Position numbers and translations under genes: made by a program
In this document: positions 10,143 through 20,622 of the stretch, in pieces
How positions within the stretch are numbered: position 1 is the stretch's first letter
How the letters are laid out: each line of letters starts with the position of its first letter
Assembly: GCF_037102585.1 (NCBI RefSeq)
Contig: NW_027043831.1
Coordinates: 124,001 to 188,000 of the forward strand
DNA: 64,000 nucleotides
Reading direction: 5' to 3'
Source: Saccharomycopsis crataegensis
Lineage: Eukaryota; Ascomycota; Saccharomycetes; Ascoideales; Saccharomycopsidaceae
The notes under the pieces: model-generated
What the model was told of the DNA's origin: nothing
Databases searched by the model: none
Seen by the model: the letters and a program-made list of their open reading frames with translations, nothing else

Positions 10143-11118
10143 CCAACCAATGGCGGTATTTTTTTTTTTTCCATCCTAATTATTATTATTATGGTTGTTA
10201 TTGTTAAGATTAATGTCCCATATTGGTGGTATGGGGGTGGGAAGCCCCCATTACTGTTGAAAAATTCCACCAAAAGAAGAACAGTTATTGAACAATAATG
10301 AAGAAGTGGAAGAAGAAGAAGAAGAAGAAGAAGAAGAAGAAGAAGAAGAAGAAGAAGAAGAAGAAGAAGAAGAAGAAGAAGAAGAAGAAGAAGAAGAAGA
10401 AGATGATGATGATGATGGAGTGAGTGAGTGTTTTTAGTTTGAATATAACAATAAACATAATAAATATGCTTACTATACTGTGTAGTGTTTTAAGACCAAT
10501 TCATGGCAATTTACCGTTAAATTAGATAAATTGGGGTGCAACACAAGAGAGCCAGCCGCGGAGACAGCATACATGTTGTAGCACTATTAACATAATTATT
10601 ATTATTATTATTACAGTATTGGTATTGTAGTATTGTTATTGTGGTATTGGTGTCAGTACAGCATTATTTTTTCATACTATATATATATATATATATCAGC
10701 ATCACAGTCACAGTCACAGTCACTACCACACAGTCACCCACCACCCACCCATCCGAAACCAATCCCAATCCCAATCCCAATCCCAGGCAACAATCAATGA
10801 CTCAACAATAGCGAAAATCTTTCAAAAAAAAACGGCCAAAAATTGACGTGTTTTCGTCGGCAACCGCCGGCCGCAACCGCTCCCACCCCCTGCAGCATGC
10901 ACTCTTTTGTATGGACACCCCCAGAAGTGCCAGCGCCGGTCACCGGTGATCGCTGAGAATAAGAATGAGTCTTCTTCCCTTCTGTTAGTCAGGCCTGAGT
11001 CCGGAGTTATCAAAGATCTGGTATAAATACCCAGGGCCTTCCCTTCTGCTGTTAGGCTCTTCGGTAAATAATCCTCACTCACAATAAAAATAACCATTTT
11101 ATTATCATCACCACCCAA
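10143..11118. other. Repeat-rich divergent promoter between SET gene and permease
   Basis: The 976-bp spacer contains the GAA tract at 10310-10402, an ATT run near 10595, a TA run near 10680, a (CAATCC)4 tandem near 10762-10787, and CACAGT repeats. A GC-rich island follows at about 10855-10950, with CCGCCGGCCG and the palindrome TCACCGGTGA (10940-10949). A TATA-like GTATAAATA lies at about 11022-11030, near 90 bp before the permease ATG. Confidence 0.6.
10310..10418 (+). repeat. (GAA)n tract followed by (GAT)n
   Basis: About 93 bp of uninterrupted AGA/GAA triplets (10310-10402) run into five GAT triplets. The purines are all on the plus strand, making a long purine-pyrimidine mirror tract about 170 bp upstream of the SET-domain gene start. 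It reads open in several frames as poly-Lys, Glu or Arg, but there is no support for a gene. Confidence 0.95.
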
Positions 11119-12666
11119 ATGTCTGAACTGAAATCGGGTTCTCCAAAGGCCTCCGCCGCCTCTGCCTCTGCCTCTGCCTCTACCTCTTCTATCGACGATG
11201 TTGAAAAATCCTCTTCTCCTGTCACTTTCGAATCACACGACGAAAAAGATTTAAAAGTCCAGCAATTAGCAGAATCCATGGGGATCAATCACCGCAAATT
11301 GATGTGGAAAGTCGACTGCTGTGTCGTCCCTCCATTGGCGTTACTCTACTTCCTCTCGTTCCTTGACCGGGTCAACGCCAGTAATGCCAAAGTTTACGGG
11401 ATCACCAAGTCCTTGAATTTGACCGGTGATCAATTCAACACCTGTTTAACCGTTTTCTTCGTCCCTTACATCTTCTTTGAATTGTCTTCCAACTACGCTT
11501 TGAAGTTTGTCAAACCTCATATCTGGCTCAGTTCTTGTATCTTCTTTTTTGGTTGCATCACAATTGGCATGGGGTTTGTGAAAAATTTCGGCCAATTGAT
11601 CACTTGCCGTGTGTTACTCGGTGTCTTTGAAGCGTCGACTTTTTGTGCAATTTTCTACATCTTATCCAACTTTTACGCCAAAGCAGAAAGTCAAAAAAGA
11701 TTCTCGGCATTCTTTAGTTGTACTTGTCTTGCCGGTGCCGCTGGTGGGGCCATTGCCTACAAAATCAATGACTTGGATGGTAAATACGGGATCGAAAGTT
11801 GGCAATGGATCTTCATCATTGAAGGGACTTTCACCGCCGGTTTAGCCTTATTTTTGTATTTTGTCGTTCCGGATTTCCCAGAAAACTGTCGTTTCTTGAA
11901 TGAAAATGAACGTAGTTTCATTAAACAAAAGTTGGCCATCTACAACGGTGATTCAGGTTTCGAATTCAAATACACTCCAAAAGAACTTTTCGCGGTGTTC
12001 AAAGATCCTTTGATATGGCTCACTGCTTTTGCATACTTTGGATTGATTATTCCATCTTACGCGTACGCTTATTTCGCCCCTACCATCATTGCCCAAATGG
12101 GTTACACCGGTGTTGAAGCTAACCAAAGATCTATTTACCCATGGTTGATGGCCTTTGGCTGGACCATCATCATCGCTTGTATTTCCGATAAATTGAAGAG
12201 AAGATTGCCATTTGCTTTGTTGAACTCGAGTATTGCCATCGTTGGCCTTGCAATTGTTCTTGCTTGCAAACATGATATTCATGCTAGATACGCTGGGTGT
12301 TTCTTGGCCGTCACTGGTCTTTATTCTGCTATGCCTTCTCTTATTTGTTGGTCCTCTTTGAACTACGGCGGTCATCTTAGAAAAGCGGTCGGTACCAGTT
12401 GGCAAGTGGGTTTTGGTAATATCGGTGGGATCATTGCTACTTATCTTTTCTTGAGTAAAGATGCCCCGTACTTTGTCACTGGCTTATCCGTTAGTATTGC
12501 CTTTGTGGTTTTCGCTATGATCTTTATGGTCATTCTTTTCATCTATTACTATAAAGAAAACCAAAAGAAATTGACCTATGAATACCAACAGAAATTTGAA
12601 TCCCTCACTCCAAGAGAAAAAGCTATTTGGGGTGATAAGGGTCCTTATGTTCCATATTTATATTGA
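11119..12666 (+). CDS. MFS permease, anion:cation symporter (Dal5/Tna1) family
   Basis: The 515-residue membrane protein has a Ser/Ala-rich cytosolic N-terminus of about 55 residues and then roughly 12 membrane segments. The first begins CCVVPPLALLYFLSFLDRVN, the PxLxxLYFLSFLDRxN motif of the Dal5/Tna1/Seo1/Vht1 family. The RVLLGVFEAS segment, the central DLDGKYGIESWQWIFIIEG block and the KAVGTSWQVGFGNIGGI segment are also family hallmarks. Members import organic acids and vitamins such as nicotinate, biotin, pantothenate or allantoate with protons at the plasma membrane. The cargo cannot be read from sequence. No in-frame CTG was found in a protein rich in leucine. Usage of C-ending codons is higher than in neighbouring genes, suggesting strong expression when induced. 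Confidence 0.9.
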   Translation: MSELKSGSPKASAASASASASTSSIDDVEKSSSPVTFESHDEKDLKVQQLAESMGINHRKLMWKVDCCVVPPLALLYFLSFLDRVNASNAKVYGITKSLNLTGDQFNTCLTVFFVPYIFFELSSNYALKFVKPHIWLSSCIFFFGCITIGMGFVKNFGQLITCRVLLGVFEASTFCAIFYILSNFYAKAESQKRFSAFFSCTCLAGAAGGAIAYKINDLDGKYGIESWQWIFIIEGTFTAGLALFLYFVVPDFPENCRFLNENERSFIKQKLAIYNGDSGFEFKYTPKELFAVFKDPLIWLTAFAYFGLIIPSYAYAYFAPTIIAQMGYTGVEANQRSIYPWLMAFGWTIIIACISDKLKRRLPFALLNSSIAIVGLAIVLACKHDIHARYAGCFLAVTGLYSAMPSLICWSSLNYGGHLRKAVGTSWQVGFGNIGGIIATYLFLSKDAPYFVTGLSVSIAFVVFAMIFMVILFIYYYKENQKKLTYEYQQKFESLTPREKAIWGDKGPYVPYLY

Positions 12667-13302
12667 AACAGTTTGCTCTATTTTACCTTCTCCTTTTTTT
12701 TTTTTTTTGTTTCTTGTCATGATTTAATGTTTTATGTTTTTGTTTTATTTCTCTTTTATTTCCGTTTTTAATTCTTTGCTTTAATTTCTAAAAGTTTTTG
12801 TTTTGTTTTTAATAATAAATTTTGATAGACTAATACATCCAGACTCTTGTAGATAAATAAATCTCTTATATGCATATACTGCTTGGAGGTTGTGGAATTT
12901 TGTTGCAACTTTCTTGTCGTTGAAAATTTTTTTTTGACAGCACACTAGCCTGCGACCGCTGGTCAGGTCATACCGGTCGATATCTGCAATGATCGCCTTG
13001 CGGCTACAAAGACATTCATTTGCTTCCTCACATTGAAACACAAAGAAAGAAATGAAGGGCGCAAATGTGCATTGTGTGAGATTGCTGACACCTGCAATGA
13101 AAAAAATACGTGCGTTCCACGGTAATTCCAACATGCATAAGTGTTAATCCATGGGATCAGATGCTAAATAACCAGTCCACAGCGTATTGTGCTCCTGTCA
13201 ATAAAAATATATATTATTTAAGTCTTTCGTCTTCCCAAAGCTAATTTTCTGGCAGTCAAGAAACCAAAGAGAACCTGCCAAGATTTCTTTGCCAACAAAA
13301 TA
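12667..13302. other. Spacer between permease and secreted-protein gene
   Basis: The 636-bp spacer starts with T-rich 3'-flanking DNA and continues as moderately complex sequence, including GC-richer DNA around 12945-13020. An antisense ORF (12781-13134) is present but has no family resemblance. TATATATTATTTA near 13207 could be the TATA region of the downstream gene. Confidence 0.5.
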
Positions 13303-14307
13303 ATGAGAAACACAATTATCATTTCCACTTTGTTGTTTTTATCAACCAAGGTTAATAGTGTGCCCCTTCCTAACACTTTAGGAATAACCAATAGCAATTC
13401 AACCGTCAATGAAACTACCGCTACCTCTTCCAGTATTCTCAGCAAGGCCTCTGTCACCACCACACAGCACCGTACTTTGCTCAGTAATAATTTATTAAGG
13501 GGAGCAAGGATTGGAGTAACCGAAAATGCATTAAACAAATTGAATAACACCACGGTGGACACCTCTAATAATTTAAGCCTGAATTCCAGCTTTCATTTAT
13601 CCGGCATGGAAACCGATCTTGGCAACTCAGGCAATGAAACCCTTAGTGGCGAAGTAACAAGAATTCAGCAAGATGAAAATAATGCAAGCAGTTCCGATGA
13701 TGATAGTGATAAAGAGGAGGAAGAAGGAGAAGAAGAAGAAGGAGAAGAAGAAGAAGATGGTAATATCTCTTTAATTGAGCTCATCAATGAAGACCCAGAA
13801 TTACTTTCTATGGTGTTAGAAGAAGCTGCAGTATCGTTGACCATTCTTAGTCAATACGGTATCACCCCATCAATGATCGAACAGTACTTATTTAGCAATA
13901 CCACCACTAACAGTACCGAAATAATCAACCTTCTTAGCCTGCCAGATCTTGCCAATGAATCAACACTTCTTGGCAATTCTAGCATGCTTTCTGGAAATTC
14001 CACTCTCACCTTCGAAGAAGAAGCTTCATTATTGTACGATAACCTTCTTGAAGAAAGTACCCTTGCATCAAGTTATATTGAAGATTATTCTGCCACCGCC
14101 ACCGCGGCCTCAATGATCACTGCCACTCTGAATTATCAGTCTGTTTTAGAGGATTTGGCGGTAGATTACAGTACCGCAGAAACTGGAGGCCTGGACGACT
14201 TGACCCAGGCTTCAGTACATACCCCAGTGTCTGATACTTCTTCCTTGGCAACAGCAACAGCAACAGCAACCAAAATATGGATCAAACCTGTTATAAAAGA
14301 CGCTTAA
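13303..14307 (+). CDS. Acidic, Asn/Ser/Thr-rich secreted protein (unknown family)
   Basis: The 334-residue protein begins with a clear signal peptide (MRNTIIISTLLFLSTKVNSVP). The remainder is Ser/Thr/Asn-rich with many N-glycosylation sequons (NSTVNETT, NNTT, NESTLLGNSS, NSTL). A Glu/Gly run (EEEEGEEEEGEEEED) lies near residue 140. No GPI-attachment C-terminus is visible: it ends TATATKIWIKPVIKDA. It is therefore more likely secreted or wall-trapped than GPI-anchored. I do not recognise a family. Four in-frame CTG codons (at 13579, 13939, 14128, 14191) all sit in Ser/Thr-rich surroundings, where serine would read naturally. Confidence 0.78.
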   Translation: MRNTIIISTLLFLSTKVNSVPLPNTLGITNSNSTVNETTATSSSILSKASVTTTQHRTLLSNNLLRGARIGVTENALNKLNNTTVDTSNNLSLNSSFHLSGMETDLGNSGNETLSGEVTRIQQDENNASSSDDDSDKEEEEGEEEEGEEEEDGNISLIELINEDPELLSMVLEEAAVSLTILSQYGITPSMIEQYLFSNTTTNSTEIINLLSLPDLANESTLLGNSSMLSGNSTLTFEEEASLLYDNLLEESTLASSYIEDYSATATAASMITATLNYQSVLEDLAVDYSTAETGGLDDLTQASVHTPVSDTSSLATATATATKIWIKPVIKDA

Positions 14308-14812
14308 TGGATTCACTGGTATGAGGTATCAATAAACTGGTGATTATGAAAACTACCTTGTGGCTTTTCTGTTACTGTCTCTACGTAAAATTTTCTCATT
14401 TCCTTTCCCACCGTTACTGATTTCTTTATTTTTTAATTCCATTTAGAATTTTCCTTATTTTCCCTGTCAGATTTATAGATCGCAGATACATACAAAGAAT
14501 ATTACACTTTTGATACCTTCAAACTGGATTTCCTTCAAAAAATGATGTAAAATTTATCTTTCACAAACGTAATAACTTTGAAAATTATCTTTCTACGATG
14601 CTCAAAAACTTTCCAATACCTGGTTAAATTCATTTTGGCACTTATAACATTTATTATACCTACCCCCCACCCTAACTGCATATATATATACACCGGTGTG
14701 CGCGTAGACCCCACAAACACACACACACACAAAAAAAAAGAAAGCAACTTGGTTTAAATCACCAAAGTAATGTTTCACAACATAATATAAGGATATCTTA
14801 GAGATTATAAAG
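14308..14812. other. Spacer upstream of ATG37-like gene
   Basis: The 505-bp spacer contains T-rich 3' flank of the secreted-protein gene, a CACACACACACA run near 14718 and a poly(A) run near 14731. ATATATATATAC near 14680 is a possible TATA element. No gene is seen. Confidence 0.5.
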
Positions 14813-16359
<1,547 letters not shown>

Positions 16360-16641
16360 ATCAAATATTAAAACGAATGACCCCTTTTTTTCATTCTTCT
16401 TCTTCTTCTTCTTTTTTTAATACCTACTTTGTAGAAACATTATACATTAGACAGGCATGGAGCCGCTTTTTTTTTATTAAGGAATCAACATTAAATCATC
16501 AGTGCCAAAAACAAAAAAGAAAGAAAAAAACAAAACTACATACGTAAAACTGAACCACCACCATTTGTAGTAATGGAGATAAAGTCCTAACTGTCATCTC
16601 AATGACAGGAAGGAAATAACAGAACAACCAAAATCAAAAAA

Positions 16642-16674
<33 letters not shown>

Positions 16675-16818
16675 AGTAAAATCATCAAATATCAAACAAA
16701 AAACATGAAATACAAGCGGCCAAAATCATCAAAAATCCTCCAGCCCAGAAAACAAACTGATACATAAAGAAGAGAGAGAGAGAAAAAAAGAGTCAAGACT
16801 AAAGATCAAAGCAATATA
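16360..16818. other. Convergent 3' spacer between ATG37-like gene and YAP1
   Basis: The 459-bp spacer is A-rich on the plus strand, with a poly(A) stretch at about 16637-16672 and (GA)n near 16771. It looks like the two 3' flanks only. Confidence 0.55.
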
Positions 16819-18447
16819 TCAGGATCCGTTTTTCTTCGAAAAAATCTTCTCAAAATCATCGACATTCACAAGAACCCCTTTGTCACTACATTTAGCCTTA
16901 GTTCTCAACTCACTACATAACCCATCAATATCCAACTCTCCGTATTTAGGATGCGAGGTCACACGGTCCCAGATTTCAGTGCACTTGATCATCTTTTCTT
17001 CCTTAGCGGGAACAACCGCATTATCGTCGAAATCATCCATTTCTTCCTGCTTAACTTTAATACCAGGGGTTCCCAGGGACGACACTGGAGTGACGCCACT
17101 ATTGAAGAACGATGTTGGAGAGTTGCCAGCAGAGTTGATATACTTGGACATTGACGAATTGGCTGCTGATTGTGACATGCTTGTGGCGATACCGTTGAAT
17201 GGTGATGGCATACCGTTAATGTTGTATAACGGATTCCTTGCTGCATTATTATTATTATTATTATTATTATTATCACTCTCAGCAGAGGTCAAGTTACTGA
17301 TTTCGAACGGATCATACGATAATTCATCGGTAGTTAGGGCATTGATAGGGTCAAAATCATCGAGATTAGATCCATCGGTCGAATTAACATTGGTCACTCC
17401 GTCGAACAACTCAAAGTTATTGTTATTTTCGTTGTTGGAGTCAGGGTCTCTGTAACCTGCATTGGTGGCGGGATCTTTCAAGAATTCGAGATCGTCTAAT
17501 AATTTCGTGCTATCACTGAAATTGAATGCTACCTCAGGATCATAAGTCATATCATGATTGTTGAAAAACGATAAGAAATCAGTTTGACCATTAGTAAATT
17601 GCGATGGAGTGGAGGCTGGAACACTAAAAGGTGAGATTGCTGGTTTATCAGTTTGTTGGTGGGGATCACTTTTCGTTGGGAATGTCGGTACTGGTTTATC
17701 CTTTGTGCCACACGCCATATTCAAAGAGTTGCAGAAAACTTTTTCGTCAAAATTGTTATCAAAATTGTACGGCTCGGACTTGATACTCTTGACAGGATTA
17801 TCAATGTTGGAAGCCCTATCAGAAGGAGAGTCCAGCGATGATGCAATTTCTGAATCTGGAGATAAAGAGTTTTCCCCCTTCAATGAAATAGAGCTTTCAC
17901 TATAACTAGGGGTGACCTTTGACACGGGATAATTCATCTTCAAATTGCCCCAAGGGAACTCAAATGTTTGGTTCGAATTCAAATTGACTGGGCTATTGGT
18001 GGTATTACTATCACTAGGAGATATCACTGCGGCATTGCTAGGAGACTTGTGTTTCTGGTAATTTTCACTGAGGTTCCTATCCAATTTCAAAGATTCAATA
18101 TTGAACCCCTTCCCCTTATATTTTGTCAATTCGTTGCTAAGCATCTCCACCTGAATCCGTAGAAAATCAGCTTCTGTCGTAGCTGCTTTCCGCTCATTCT
18201 CTAGTTCGGTGACTTTATCTTCAAGTTCCTTCATCTTCTTTTCCTTACGTTCACGGAACGCTCTTTGGGCAGCTCGATTCTGGGCAGTTCGTTTGTTCTT
18301 AGGCTCACTATTAACAGGCTTGCGCCCTGGCTTGGAGGTTTTCTTGACCGCCTCAACCTCTTGACGCTTAGTCTGGACCGGCTGTATCTGACTGAGATTT
18401 CTTTTGGAAATTGCCTCGGACATATTTGGTTTGACTTCTTGACTCAA
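16819..18447 (-). CDS. YAP1: Yap1/Cap1 AP-1-like bZIP oxidative-stress factor
   Basis: The 542-residue protein has a bZIP at about residues 46-110: basic region NKRTAQNRAAQRAFRERKEK, then a leucine zipper ending LSNELTKY. The QNRAAQRAFRERK sequence defines the fungal AP-1/Yap group. An N-terminal cysteine-rich element (VFCNSLNMACG, near residue 240) and a C-terminal one (CTEIWDRVTSHPKYGELDID followed by GLCSELRTKAKC) match the redox-sensing n-CRD and c-CRD that form disulfides and mask the Crm1 export signal. It activates antioxidant and efflux genes when oxidised (Cap1 in Candida). All essential cysteines appear present. A TTACTAA Yap element lies about 120 bp upstream, suggesting autoregulation. 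The start could be the methionine at residue 9. Confidence 0.95.
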   Translation of the reverse strand: MSQEVKPNMSEAISKRNLSQIQPVQTKRQEVEAVKKTSKPGRKPVNSEPKNKRTAQNRAAQRAFRERKEKKMKELEDKVTELENERKAATTEADFLRIQVEMLSNELTKYKGKGFNIESLKLDRNLSENYQKHKSPSNAAVISPSDSNTTNSPVNLNSNQTFEFPWGNLKMNYPVSKVTPSYSESSISLKGENSLSPDSEIASSLDSPSDRASNIDNPVKSIKSEPYNFDNNFDEKVFCNSLNMACGTKDKPVPTFPTKSDPHQQTDKPAISPFSVPASTPSQFTNGQTDFLSFFNNHDMTYDPEVAFNFSDSTKLLDDLEFLKDPATNAGYRDPDSNNENNNNFELFDGVTNVNSTDGSNLDDFDPINALTTDELSYDPFEISNLTSAESDNNNNNNNNNAARNPLYNINGMPSPFNGIATSMSQSAANSSMSKYINSAGNSPTSFFNSGVTPVSSLGTPGIKVKQEEMDDFDDNAVVPAKEEKMIKCTEIWDRVTSHPKYGELDIDGLCSELRTKAKCSDKGVLVNVDDFEKIFSKKNGS

Positions 18448-18870
18448 TGGTATATTCTGATGCCCTTACAAGCGATGGCAAAATAGAAAAAAAAAAAAAA
18501 AAAACGAAACCATACCATACAGAGAAATGCGAGTGCGAGACATTTTTTTTTCTTTTTCTGCCTTGGCTTACTAATTGCCAGTGCTCGAAGATTCCACCGG
18601 TCGCTCCTTTGCGGAAAACCGTGTCGGCAGGTGACCACATCCCCCCCGGAATACCACCCGAGGGTCGTGCACCCCGAAGGCTCGGGGGTGTGAATTATTG
18701 TCATATACCATACTTTGCAATTTATAAAACGTTATTGTAATATTAAAAGGAGGTTTTGAGAACTAAAAAAAAAAAAGAGTAACTAACTAGAACAGAAAAT
18801 AAACAGGTTGAGGAAAGAATATAAATATTTGTGGTATTGAATTTTATAAGTTGTTTTTGTGAATACCCGA
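18448..18870. other. YAP1 promoter and ERG6 3' spacer
   Basis: The 423-bp spacer holds an A/T tract at about 18485-18504 and the Yap element at 18568-18574. A GC-rich patch at 18600-18690 includes imperfect inverted CCCGAG/CTCGGG arms. It carries both the YAP1 promoter and the ERG6 terminator, as both genes run leftward. Confidence 0.55.
18568..18574. promoter_or_regulatory. Yap1 response element TTACTAA upstream of YAP1
   Basis: TTACTAA, the preferred Yap1/Cap1 site, sits about 121 bp upstream of the YAP1 ATG. Spacing and identity suit feedback control, but a single 7-mer may be chance. Confidence 0.4.
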
Positions 18871-19992
18871 TTAGTCGCTAGCCTCTGGCTTCTTGACGAT
18901 ATAAAGCATCATTGGGGTGAAGAGACCTTCTTTACCACCGGCAACCAAGTTGACAGCAGCGTCTTCCAAAGCAGCAGTGACCTTAGTAGAGTCTCTTGGA
19001 ACAATACGCAAAGTTTCCAACAAACCCAAGGAGAAAGTGGTGACCTTTCTACCAAAGTATGAAGTTCTGCAGAAAGTCATAATATCACTGAGAGATTGCA
19101 TGTATTTCCATTCCCCAGTCAATGGGTAGAACCATGGAATTGAAGCCTTTGGATCGGCCAAATCTCTTTCGTACAAGATATCGAACCCAACGTTCTTCAA
19201 CGCTTGTTCAGCAACTTCACGCTTGTACATCTTTGGAATACCGTCACCGATTTCAATACCATAAGCAATCTTACGGTGTTCTGGGTTGGTTTCGTCGTAA
19301 GCGTCGGTCATGACCCATTCGTAAACACCGAAAGTTCCACCTGGCTTAAGAACCTTGTAAATTTCCCCGTACACCCCTTCCAACTTTGGAGCGTGGACGG
19401 TGGCTTCAATGGCGTAAACAGCATCAAAAGAGTTTTCTGGGAAGTCCATGTGCATGAAATCACCTTTGACGTAACTCAATCTGTCGTCCAAATGGTTTTC
19501 TCTGGCGTATCTGTTGGCTCTTTCAATTTGGTAATCATTGTTGTTCAACCCAATGACTCTGCAACCGGTAAATCTTTGGATTTCTCTAGATGGACCACCG
19601 ACACCACACCCAACGTCAAGAACCGTCATGTCTTCGGTGATACCAATCTTGGAGGCAAGGTAATGTTCGTGTCTGGCAGTGGCTTGTTTGAATGCCTCAC
19701 CTTTATAATAGGTGGAGAAGTGGAAAGAAGTACCCCAACCGTATTCGTAAAAATCGGTCACAAGGTTGTAGTAGTTGTTGGTCCCGGTCTTGTAATCGGC
19801 CAATCTTCTTTCTTCAGCTGCTTCATCGGTCTTACCATCCCAGTGTCTGAAGTACCCTTCAAGAGCAACTTCTTGGGCGGTTCTGTCCTTTTGGAGCCAG
19901 GCACCGAAACCGGTGGTTTCGACAGACTTATTGTGGAGGGACTTGGAAAATTCCTTATCCTGTTCTTTAGTAGTGTGAGAAACGGAAGCCAT
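18871..19992 (-). CDS. ERG6: Erg6, sterol 24-C-methyltransferase
   Basis: The 373-residue enzyme transfers a methyl from S-adenosylmethionine to C-24 of zymosterol in ergosterol synthesis, on lipid droplets and the ER. Diagnostic segments are [20 protein letters not shown] (sterol-binding region, near residues 74-93), the SAM motif [10 protein letters not shown] (125-134), [12 protein letters not shown], and the C-terminal sterol-methyltransferase domain. Length equals the S. cerevisiae protein within a few residues. Codon bias is strong, as expected for a highly expressed sterol gene. This also explains the long antisense ORF opposite it. Two TACGAG motifs (CTCGTA on the gene strand) lie upstream, and a 56-bp copy of codons about 35-52 lies about 440 bp upstream. 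Confidence 0.98.
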   Translation of the reverse strand: MASVSHTTKEQDKEFSKSLHNKSVETTGFGAWLQKDRTAQEVALEGYFRHWDGKTDEAAEERRLADYKTGTNNYYNLVTDFYEYGWGTSFHFSTYYKGEAFKQATARHEHYLASKIGITEDMTVLDVGCGVGGPSREIQRFTGCRVIGLNNNDYQIERANRYARENHLDDRLSYVKGDFMHMDFPENSFDAVYAIEATVHAPKLEGVYGEIYKVLKPGGTFGVYEWVMTDAYDETNPEHRKIAYGIEIGDGIPKMYKREVAEQALKNVGFDILYERDLADPKASIPWFYPLTGEWKYMQSLSDIMTFCRTSYFGRKVTTFSLGLLETLRIVPRDSTKVTAALEDAAVNLVAGGKEGLFTPMMLYIVKKPEASD

Positions 19993-20199
19993 TGTTTCAA
20001 AAGAGAGAATTGGTTTGGTTTTGTTTTTTTGATTCTTGTTGAAAAATCAGGGAACTTTTATCTGTTGAAAAGTGATAAAAAGATTGTCAACACACACTCT
20101 CACAAAAAAAAAAAATAATAGATGAAAATTTCAAACACGTCGACGGTCGCGGTAATTTTTATATAATTGATGAACTTTAAAATCCCTTCGTTAAGCCTG

Positions 20200-20245
20200 T
20201 ACGAGTAAACGACCGGGTTTCTGGAGCCATCGCTTCTGGTACGAG
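20200..20245 (-). promoter_or_regulatory. Pair of sterol-response-like motifs upstream of ERG6
   Basis: TACGAG occurs at 20200-20205 and 20240-20245, exactly 40 bp apart. On the ERG6 strand each reads CTCGTAC, close to the CTCGTATA-type site of Upc2/Ecm22 sterol regulators. They are about 210 and 250 bp before the ATG. The match is partial, lacking the final TA. Confidence 0.3.
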
Positions 20246-20434
20246 GCGCATCTATTCTTCCAACATTAAACACAATAAGTGAAGTAAATTAGCGGGGATC
20301 TAAATTACATGGTTTATTAGATTACAATAATAACGGATAGATCAATATAGGCTATGTGCTCAAATAGCATACATTACTGTTGTAGTCAAAAATCAAAATG
20401 ATAAACGCAATTTTTTTTTTTTCTTTTTTTTTTC

Positions 20435-20490
20435 CCATCCCAGTGTCTGAAATACCCTTCAAGAGCAACTTCTTGGGCGGTTCTGTCCTT
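20435..20490 (-). pseudogene. 56-bp duplicated fragment of the ERG6 coding region
   Basis: Positions 20435-20490 match 19835-19890 at 55 of 56 bases (one G/A difference at 19852/20452) and in the same orientation. The source is an internal piece of ERG6, about codons 35-52. The copy abruptly joins a T tract on its left and unrelated sequence on its right. It has no start codon and no coding continuation, so it is a non-coding gene fragment within the ERG6 upstream region. The offset is exactly 600 bp. Confidence 0.93.
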
Positions 20491-20622
20491 ATACATATTG
20501 AATGACAGAAAACCAAAAGACATTCATTCCTCGCCAACCTTCCTTTTAAAATAGTAACCAAAAGTAATATAAACAAAAATAAACAAAAATAAAAAGTTGA
20601 AATAGATAAACGAACAAAAAAT

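Larger units (their letters stand above)
19993..20622. other. ERG6 promoter and AMS1 3' spacer
   Basis: The 630-bp spacer contains two CTCGTAC motifs, T tracts around 20411-20433, and a 56-bp fragment of the ERG6 coding sequence. AMS1 ends into it from the right. Confidence 0.6.

Noticed and set aside
12781-13134. 117-codon minus-strand ORF in a spacer
   Set aside because: No signal of a family, A/T-rich ends and irregular codon use. It is probably chance.
19204-20118. 304-codon ORF antisense to ERG6
   Set aside because: Same reason as for CYS3: a shadow of a codon-biased gene, with a low-complexity tail.
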